Shown here piece after piece: positions 1-4,655 of a DNA stretch of 5,723 nt (its first letter is position 1; every line of letters starts with the position of its first letter). Below the pieces are notes generated by a model. That model was not told the DNA's origin, did not search any database, and saw nothing but the letters and a program-made list of their open reading frames with translations. A program made the position numbers and the translations under genes. Source of the DNA: an uncultured Collinsella sp. (GTDB taxonomy: Bacteria > Actinomycetota > Coriobacteriia > Coriobacteriales > Coriobacteriaceae); the NCBI GenBank assembly GCA_900544065.1, contig UQTR01000104.1:1-5723 (forward strand), written 5' to 3'.

Positions 1-96
1 AATTTGGGACGGGGCTCTTTTAGCTACCCCATGTTGAAAGAGCACTCTGAGATGATTTTTCTGGGACGGGTAGCTAAAAGAGCCCCGTCCCAAATT
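1..96. repeat. 29-bp perfect inverted repeat (long hairpin) after the hydantoinase gene
   Basis: Bases 1-29 are the exact reverse complement of bases 68-96, with a 38-base loop between them (30-67). The first mismatch is at 30/67. The arms carry GGGACGGGG, CTCTTTTAGC and TAGCTACCC. The repeat sits 22 bases past the stop codon of the hydantoinase gene, so its RNA could fold into a very stable stem that ends or protects that transcript. No run of T after the stem can be seen because the window ends at base 1. The arm may continue to the left of the window. A 29-bp perfect match is longer than most intrinsic terminators, and the arm motifs recur in shuffled order nearby, so a dispersed palindromic element or MITE-like repeat is an alternative. 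No transposase is visible. The repeat itself is certain; its role is inferred. Confidence 0.9.
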
Positions 97-104
97 AGCT
101 ACCC
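62..104. repeat. Second, overlapping palindrome sharing the same modules
   Basis: TGGGACGGG at 62-70 repeats the block at 5-13 and can pair with CCCGTCCCA at 84-92. GGGTAGCTAA at 68-77 can pair with TTAGCTACCC at 95-104, a 10-bp match, and TTAGCTACCC is also present at 20-29. Bases 68-77 and 84-92 are part of the right arm of the 29-bp repeat, so these folds compete with the long hairpin. The nested arrangement looks like rearranged or duplicated copies of one short module. The pairings are seen directly; a switching role or a mobile origin is speculation. Confidence 0.6.
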
Positions 105-118
105 TGGCGGCCTTCCTG

Positions 119-1486
119 CTAGCGGGGGACGTAGCGGCCGGGTTGGGCTCCGGTGGGCTCGCCGTCGCGCGCTGCCAGCACGCCGTTGACGTAGACGGCC
201 TTGGCGCGACCCTGCGCCTCAAAGCCCTCGAGCGGCGTGTAGTCCACGGCCTGGTGCTGCGTCGCGGCACTGATGGTCCAACGCGCACTCGGATCCCACA
301 CGCACACGTCGGCATCGGCGCCCTCGGCCAGACAGCCCTTACGCGGATACATGCCAAAGACGCGAGCCGGGTTCTCGCTCATCAGACGGCACAGATCCTC
401 GGGGCCCAGCTGTCCCTCAAAGCTCGTGGCAATCGCGACGGGACGATGCTCCACACCGGGCCCGCCATTGGGAATCGCACGGAAGTCGTCGCGCCCGCGG
501 TCCTTTTGCCCGTGCAGGTTAAAGCTGCAGTGGTCGGTGGCGATGGTATCGATCTCGCCGGCCACAAGCGCCTCGCGCAAAGCCGCACGGTCGCCTGCGT
601 GGCGAAGCGGCGGGCTCATCACGTACTTGGCGCCCGCAAAGCCGTCCTCGCCCTGCTCCAAGTAGCAGGTATCGTCGAGCATCAGATACTGAGGGCAGGT
701 CTCGACATAGATATTCTTCTGCCCGCGCGCCTTGGCGGCACGGATGGCCTCGAGCCCCAACTTGGTCGAAAGATGCACCACGTTGACCGGAGCATCGCCG
801 GCCAGGTGCGCCAAATACAGCAGACGGCTCACGGCCTCGCCCTCGCATACGTCCGGACGGCTGAGCGCATGGCCCTCGGGCCCGTGAATCCCCTGCTCGT
901 ACACGCGCTTCTGCAGCTTGTTCACCAGCGTGCCGTTCTCGCAGTGCACGCACAGGATGCCACCCACGCGCTTGAGCTCCTCAAGCACCTCGAGCGTCTC
1001 GGCATCGTCCAAGCGCAGGTGGTCATAGGCAAAGTAGGTCTTGAACGACGATACGCCCGCCTCGCGCATGGCCGAAAGATCGGCGCGGTTGCGCTCGTTC
1101 CACTCGGCGAGTGCCATATGAAAGGCGTAGTTGGCCGTGCAGGTTCCGTCGGCGCGGCGATGCCACTCGGCCAAGGCATCGGGCATGGTCACGCCGCGAT
1201 CGGCCGTCGCGTAGTCCACGATGGTCGTCGTGCCGCCGCAGGCAGCCGCGCGCGTGCCGGTCTCAAAGCTATCGGCTGTCCAATCCATGCCGGTCCAGCA
1301 CTGCATGTGCGTGTGGCCGTCGATAAAGCCGGGAAACACCCAGCAGCCCGCGGCATCCTCGACGGTATCGTCGGCGCCCGGCTCAATAGCCGCGGCAATC
1401 CGCACGATCTTATCGCCCTCCATGGCAAGATCGGCGCGGCGAAGTCCCTGTGGCGTCACGAGCGCGCCGTTTTTGATGATGATCAT
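119..1486 (-). CDS. hydA: Dihydropyrimidinase / D-phenylhydantoinase family amidohydrolase
   Basis: Zinc-type amidohydrolase of 455 residues that opens cyclic amide (hydantoin or dihydropyrimidine-like) rings in the cytoplasm. The binuclear metal site is complete: HTH at residues 58-60 in GFIDGHTHMQC, the carboxylated lysine K149 in SSFKTYFAY, H181 in CVHCENG, H238 in VVHLS and D318 in ATDHC. Tyr154 sits where D-hydantoinases have their substrate-binding tyrosine. Length and the RYVPR end fit a full-length family member; E. coli HyuA (YgeZ), as remembered, is about 461 residues. The start ATG is preceded by AAGGAG with 4 bases spacing. It is the last gene of the visible run, 8 bases after the nucleotidyltransferase, so the two are probably cotranscribed. 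The ygeY/ygeW/arcC context points to a purine- or ureide-derived substrate rather than phenylhydantoin, which is a laboratory substrate for the E. coli enzyme. Family is secure; the true substrate is unknown. Confidence 0.93.
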   Translation of the reverse strand: MIIIKNGALVTPQGLRRADLAMEGDKIVRIAAAIEPGADDTVEDAAGCWVFPGFIDGHTHMQCWTGMDWTADSFETGTRAAACGGTTTIVDYATADRGVTMPDALAEWHRRADGTCTANYAFHMALAEWNERNRADLSAMREAGVSSFKTYFAYDHLRLDDAETLEVLEELKRVGGILCVHCENGTLVNKLQKRVYEQGIHGPEGHALSRPDVCEGEAVSRLLYLAHLAGDAPVNVVHLSTKLGLEAIRAAKARGQKNIYVETCPQYLMLDDTCYLEQGEDGFAGAKYVMSPPLRHAGDRAALREALVAGEIDTIATDHCSFNLHGQKDRGRDDFRAIPNGGPGVEHRPVAIATSFEGQLGPEDLCRLMSENPARVFGMYPRKGCLAEGADADVCVWDPSARWTISAATQHQAVDYTPLEGFEAQGRAKAVYVNGVLAARDGEPTGAQPGRYVPR

Positions 1487-1490
1487 GTTG

Positions 1491-1496
1491 CTCCTT
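1491..1496 (-). promoter_or_regulatory. Ribosome binding site of hydA overlapping the upstream stop codon
   Basis: On the minus strand the sequence reads TAAGGAGCAACATG. The TAA is the stop of the nucleotidyltransferase gene and its last two bases begin the AAGGAG motif. The spacing to the hydA ATG is 4 bases. The overlap suggests that ribosomes ending on the upstream gene can restart on hydA. Confidence 0.8.
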
Positions 1497-2109
1497 ATTG
1501 ATTAATACAGTTTGCCACGCGATCAAAATACGAGCAGGCAGCGATATGCTCCGTTATGCGTTGCTGTCCCTTGGCGGTATCGACGTCCCACAGCTCGTAG
1601 GCACGCGCCTCGACCAGCGCAATGTCGGTGCGACCCCCGAGAATCGAGCCTCCGCCGTCTTTGCCTTCGAGAAGCATAAGCGCGTCAAACAGCTGCGCCG
1701 GAAAGAGCACCGGACTCGAGGGCTCGCCATTGCACGCCAAGCGCACCGGATGTTTGCAGTCGCGCTCGTCAAATGCACGAACCATGGCCTTAAAAGAATC
1801 CGAGCTCACGAGTGGCTGGTCGCCCGGCAAAAAGAGGCAGCCTTTCCAGTTGCGCCCGGCTCCCCAGGAAAGACCCGCACGAATGCTCTCGCTCCTGAGC
1901 GAACCGTCATGCAGCACGCACGGGCAATGCTTGTCCTCGCAAATCTGAGCGACCTCGGGCCAACGCGTCGAAACCACGACGTCAAAGCCTCTGGGAACCG
2001 AGTCGATGGTCCAGGCAATCAGCGGCTTGCCATAGATATCGGCGAGCATCTTGTTGGAACCAAACCGCTTGCCCTCGCCCGAGGCCATAATCACGCAACC
2101 GAGCTTCAT
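1495..2109 (-). CDS. MobA/MocA-like nucleotidyltransferase, probable molybdenum cofactor modification
   Basis: A 204-residue protein of the MobA-like NTP-transferase fold. The N-terminal nucleotide-binding loop is MASGEGKRFGSNK (residues 8-20), a variant of LAAGxSxRMGxxK. LPGDQP at 94-99 holds the metal-binding aspartate D97, and WDVDT at 174-178 matches the late D-D-T segment of the family. SSPVLFP at 131-137 replaces the usual GHPvlf. In E. coli the related ygfJ/mocA type proteins transfer CMP onto molybdopterin for xanthine-dehydrogenase-type enzymes, and ygfJ lies near yqeB and yqeC of the selenium-dependent hydroxylase system. Here the same role is inferred, with the hydroxylase encoded outside the window. 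The ATG at 2107-2109 has GGGGAGG 9 bases upstream. There are nine cysteines, which is many for this length. Codon use is less biased than in arcC, ygeW and ygeY, in line with lower expression. Fold is sure; nucleotide and acceptor are not known. Confidence 0.85.
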   Translation of the reverse strand: MKLGCVIMASGEGKRFGSNKMLADIYGKPLIAWTIDSVPRGFDVVVSTRWPEVAQICEDKHCPCVLHDGSLRSESIRAGLSWGAGRNWKGCLFLPGDQPLVSSDSFKAMVRAFDERDCKHPVRLACNGEPSSPVLFPAQLFDALMLLEGKDGGGSILGGRTDIALVEARAYELWDVDTAKGQQRITEHIAACSYFDRVANCINQ

Positions 2110-2118
2110 CTCCGCAAA

Positions 2119-2125
2119 CCTCCCC
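2119..2125 (-). promoter_or_regulatory. Ribosome binding site of the nucleotidyltransferase
   Basis: GGGGAGG on the minus strand lies 9 bases before the ATG and supports that start. A second GGAG touches the ATG directly and is too close to act as a binding site. Confidence 0.65.
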
Positions 2126-2237
2126 TGGCCGCCTTGGACACCATAGTTGCTATACCCACCATACCAAGCTCACACTCCGTCGGAACAGGCACGCGCCAGT
2201 TTTCCAGCAAGCGCTCCCCAGCTCTCCATAGCACAAA

Positions 2238-2268
2238 GGAGGGCACCCCGCGACGCAGGGCACCCTCC
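2238..2268 (-). terminator. Terminator-like hairpin after arcC
   Basis: In the minus-strand RNA GGAGGGUGCCC (2268-2258) pairs with GGGUGCCCUCC (2248-2238) over 11 bp including two adjacent G-U pairs, around a 9-base loop. It begins 18 bases after the arcC stop and is followed by UUUGUGC, so the U run is only three bases. In plus-strand RNA the two G-U positions become C-A mismatches, so the fold is complete only in the direction in which arcC is transcribed. GCAC and GUGC further out (2231-2234 and 2275-2278) can extend the base of the structure. Because of the short U run it may act as a partial terminator or RNA processing site that lowers expression of the two genes downstream, or it may protect the 3' end of the arcC message. 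Confidence 0.6.
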
Positions 2269-2286
2269 TCAATGGTGCAGATATGC

Positions 2287-3237
2287 CTACTCAGCGTCGC
2301 CGGTAAACGTGGTACCGGTCTTGCCGGCAAGACCGTCACGCGCCTTCTCGAGCAGCGTGATGAGCGCCGTACGGCCCGGCTTGCTCTCGGCAAACGTCGA
2401 GGCAGCCTGAACCTTGGGCAGCATGGAGCCGCGACCGAACTCGTTGGCCTCGGACAGACGCTTTACGTCAGCCGCGGTCAGCGTGTCGAGCCACTGCTCG
2501 TGGTCGGTGCCAAAGCCAATGGCAACCTTCTCCACGGCCGTCAGGATAATCAGGGCATCGGCATCGAGCTGCTCGGCGAGCTTCTCGGCCGCAAAGTCCT
2601 TATCGATGACGGCGGCAGCGCCCTTAAGGTGGTTGCCCTGGGCCTTGGTGACGGGGATACCGCCACCGCCGCAGGAGATCACCACGTGGTTGGTCTCGAC
2701 GAGCGACTTGATGGTGTCGAGCTCGACAATGTTCACGGGCTTAGGCGAAGCCACCACGCGACGGAAGCCCTGCTTCTCGTCGTGGATGAACTGGTAGCCG
2801 CGGTCGGCTTCCAGCTCCTTGGCCTCGGCCTCGCTCATCCACGGGCCAATCGGCTTAACGGGATCGGCGAAGGCCGGGTCGTCCGCCGCAACCTCGACCT
2901 GGGTGAGCACGGTGGCGACACCCTTGTCGATATTGCGGTCGAGCATTTCCTCGCGCAGGCCGTTCTGCAGGTCATAGCCAATGTAGCCCTGGCTCATGGC
3001 GCCGCAGACGGACAGCGGGCAGGGAACGTACTTCTGAGGATTAGAGCGCGTGAGCTCGGCCATCGCGTTGGCGATCATACCCACCTGGGGACCGTTGCCA
3101 TGCACGATGACGACCTCGTTGCCCTCCTCGATCAGGTCGACGATGGCCTTGGAAGTCGTCTTGACGGCCTCCATCTGCTCGGGAAGGTTGGCGCCGAGGG
3201 CGTTCCCGCCCAGGGCGACAACGATACGCTTAGCCAT
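2287..3237 (-). CDS. arcC: Carbamate kinase
   Basis: Cytoplasmic carbamate kinase, 316 residues, the usual family length. It interconverts carbamoyl phosphate plus ADP with carbamate plus ATP, and in fermenters it runs toward ATP. Visible motifs are VVALGGNAL (6-14), HGNGPQVG (46-53), FRRVVASPKPVNIVE (158-172), the glycine-rich CGGGGIPV (189-196), the lysine-containing IDKDFAAEKLA (211-221) with catalytic-type K213, and the C-terminal GSMLPKVQAA (270-279). All are intact. The start ATG lies 14 bases after the ygeW stop. The leader AGCUGGGCUGAGAA has no clean Shine-Dalgarno motif, so translation may depend on ribosomes arriving from ygeW. Lying directly after the carbamoyltransferase, it most likely uses the carbamoyl phosphate made by YgeW, as yqeA is thought to do in E. 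coli. There is no arginine deiminase or ornithine carbamoyltransferase in the window, so an arginine deiminase role is less likely. Confidence 0.95.
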   Translation of the reverse strand: MAKRIVVALGGNALGANLPEQMEAVKTTSKAIVDLIEEGNEVVIVHGNGPQVGMIANAMAELTRSNPQKYVPCPLSVCGAMSQGYIGYDLQNGLREEMLDRNIDKGVATVLTQVEVAADDPAFADPVKPIGPWMSEAEAKELEADRGYQFIHDEKQGFRRVVASPKPVNIVELDTIKSLVETNHVVISCGGGGIPVTKAQGNHLKGAAAVIDKDFAAEKLAEQLDADALIILTAVEKVAIGFGTDHEQWLDTLTAADVKRLSEANEFGRGSMLPKVQAASTFAESKPGRTALITLLEKARDGLAGKTGTTFTGDAE

Positions 3238-3251
3238 TTCTCAGCCCAGCT

Positions 3252-4454
3252 TTAGGCCTGGAACCAACGGGCGGTGTTGCGCTCGTCGAGGGCCTTGAGG
3301 GTAGCGGCCGGATCGGCAACCTTCTGCAGGAACATCATGGCTGCGATGGCGTACGGCTTGTAGCTGGCCTCCTTGTACATGCCCACGCGGTGCATGTCGA
3401 AGACGTCGGCGTTGACCTCGCCGTACTCGCAGGAGACACCGGAGATGTCGGCGGGCAGCGGGTGCATAAAGATGGTGTCCTGGCCGTTGGCAGTCTTCTC
3501 CATGAGCTCGGTCGTGGAGCACCAGTCCTGATGGGTGGCGTTCTGGGCGAGCAGCTCCTTCTCGAGCGCTGCGATGCCGGCGTCGTCGCCCTCGGCGTAC
3601 AGGTTGGTGCGCTTCTCCATGGCTGCAAACGGAGCCCAGCTCTTGGGGATCACGATGTCGGCGCCCTCGAAGGCCTCGGCCATGGTGTTGACCTGCTTAA
3701 AGGTGGTGCCGGACTCGGCGGCATAGGTCTTGGCGCGCTCGACGACCTCGGGCATGAGGTCGTAGCCCTCGGGGTGAGCCAGGGTGACGTCCATGCCAAA
3801 GCGGGGCAGTAGGCTGATCAGCGACTGCGGGCAGGACAGCGGCTTGCCGTAAGAGGGCGAGTAGGCCCAGGTGACGGCAACCTTCTTGCCCTTGAGGTTC
3901 TCGAGGCCGCCAAACTCGTTGATGAGGTAGAGCATGTCGGCAGAGGACTGCGTGGGGTGATCGGAGTCGGACTGCAAGGAGATGAGCGTGGGACGGTGAT
4001 CCAGAACGCCGTCCTCGTAAGCCTGCTGGACAGACTCGGAGACCTCGGCCATATAGGCGTCGCCCTTGCCGATGTACATGTCGTCGCGGATGCCGATGAC
4101 GTCGGCCATGAAGGAAATCATGGTAGCGGTCTCGCGGACGGTCTCGCCGTGAGCGATCTGGGACTTCTTCTCGTCCAGGTCCTGCAGCTCAAGGCCGAGC
4201 AGGTTGGCGGCCTTAGAGAAGGAGAAGCGCGTGCGGGTGGAATTGTCGCGGAACAGGGAGACGGCCAGACCCGAATCGAAGATCTTGGACGAGACGTTGT
4301 TCTCGCGCAGCTCGCGCAGGGCGTCGGCGACGATGTAGAGCGCCTTGAGCTCATCGGTGGTCTTGTCCCAGGTGTGCAGGAAGTCGCTGCCGTACATACC
4401 CTTAAAATCGAGGCCGTTCAGCTGCTCGACAAGCTCGGTAAACTTAGCGTCCAT
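3252..4454 (-). CDS. ygeW: Knotted carbamoyltransferase YgeW
   Basis: A 400-residue member of the aspartate/ornithine carbamoyltransferase superfamily, YgeW branch (E. coli YgeW, as remembered, is about 396 residues). The carbamoyl phosphate loop is STRTR at 72-76. KSQIAHGETVRETA (97-110) is a YgeW-type signature, HPTQ is at 166-169 and FMHPLPAD at 329-336, where ornithine carbamoyltransferases carry HCLP. The fold in this branch contains a trefoil knot. Its natural acceptor is not settled; in this context a ureido compound from purine breakdown is likely, with the reaction running toward carbamoyl phosphate for ArcC. The ATG at 4452-4454 is chosen because AAAGGA lies 7 bases upstream and the protein then begins like the family. 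The reading frame stays open back to an ATG at 4644-4646, but those 64 extra residues look like translated leader and have no ribosome binding site. Family is very secure. Confidence 0.96.
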   Translation of the reverse strand: MDAKFTELVEQLNGLDFKGMYGSDFLHTWDKTTDELKALYIVADALRELRENNVSSKIFDSGLAVSLFRDNSTRTRFSFSKAANLLGLELQDLDEKKSQIAHGETVRETATMISFMADVIGIRDDMYIGKGDAYMAEVSESVQQAYEDGVLDHRPTLISLQSDSDHPTQSSADMLYLINEFGGLENLKGKKVAVTWAYSPSYGKPLSCPQSLISLLPRFGMDVTLAHPEGYDLMPEVVERAKTYAAESGTTFKQVNTMAEAFEGADIVIPKSWAPFAAMEKRTNLYAEGDDAGIAALEKELLAQNATHQDWCSTTELMEKTANGQDTIFMHPLPADISGVSCEYGEVNADVFDMHRVGMYKEASYKPYAIAAMMFLQKVADPAATLKALDERNTARWFQA

Positions 4455-4461
4455 GTAAATA

Positions 4462-4467
4462 TCCTTT
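4462..4467 (-). promoter_or_regulatory. Ribosome binding site that fixes the ygeW start
   Basis: AAAGGA on the minus strand with 7 bases (TATTTAC) before the ATG at 4452-4454. It supports this start over the in-frame ATG 192 bases upstream. Confidence 0.8.
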
Positions 4468-4572
4468 CCAAAGATGAAACGATCGCAATGAGTAGATGTG
4501 CTCCGGCATGCGCGTGTGGCTAGAACATGCAGAGCGCCATGACGAGGACCCGCTACCGTTGAGGAAGCATGG

Positions 4573-4600
4573 GAGATAACGACCGCGGGCCCCAAGTCAA
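4573..4600 (-). promoter_or_regulatory. Weak promoter candidate upstream of ygeW
   Basis: On the minus strand TTGACT (4600-4595) is a 5 of 6 match to a sigma-70 -35 box. It is followed after 16 bases by TATCTC (4578-4573), which matches only three bases of the -10 consensus. If used, it would give a leader of roughly 110 bases before ygeW. The poor -10 box keeps this a guess; ygeW may simply be read from the promoter of ygeY or further upstream. Confidence 0.22.
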
Positions 4601-4608
4601 CAGGGGGT

Positions 4609-4633
4609 GCCGGGGACACGAGCGGCCCCCGGC
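4609..4633 (-). other. GC-rich stem-loop between ygeY and ygeW
   Basis: GCCGGGG (4609-4615) pairs with CCCCGGC (4627-4633), a 7-bp all-GC stem with an 11-base loop, 22 bases past the ygeY stop. No T run follows in either direction, so a normal intrinsic terminator is not supported. It could be a processing or stabilising element that lets ygeY and ygeW be expressed at different levels. The rest of the 201-base gap (4455-4655) shows no gene. Confidence 0.4.
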
Positions 4634-4655
4634 TCAACAAGGTCAAGGAATGGAA

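Larger units (their letters stand above)
2110..2286. other. 177-base gap between arcC and the nucleotidyltransferase
   Basis: Besides the hairpin at 2238-2268, the gap holds no convincing gene. A minus-strand reading frame crosses it and ends in TGA within ATGA at the nucleotidyltransferase start. Possible starts in that frame are GTG at 2232-2234 (42 codons) and ATG at 2160-2162 (18 codons); neither has a strong ribosome binding site. Promoter-like bases (TG-G-TATGGT and TATAGC on the minus strand, near 2150-2165) have no good -35 partner. A separate weak promoter for the last two genes is possible but not shown. Confidence 0.4.

Noticed and set aside
4..189. 61-codon plus-strand frame running from the palindrome into the hydA 3' end
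   Set aside because: It is made of the inverted repeat and antisense hydA bases and has no ribosome binding site or recognisable domain.
143..1501. 452-codon plus-strand open frame opposite hydA
   Set aside because: The minus-strand frame has all hydantoinase metal ligands, while this one shows no family motif. It is the complementary frame of a GC-rich gene.
2244..2265. Two GGGCACC direct repeats as an operator
   Set aside because: They are better explained as the two arms of the G-U-containing hairpin after arcC.
1498..3255. 585-codon plus-strand open frame opposite the nucleotidyltransferase and arcC
   Set aside because: It is an antisense shadow caused by GC-rich third positions. It crosses two well-recognised genes and their gap, shows no known domain, and is rich in low-complexity G, A, L and V.
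4455..4646. 64-codon N-terminal extension of YgeW from an ATG at 4644-4646
   Set aside because: There is no ribosome binding site, the translated extension looks like noncoding leader, and a good AAAGGA site marks the ATG at 4452-4454.
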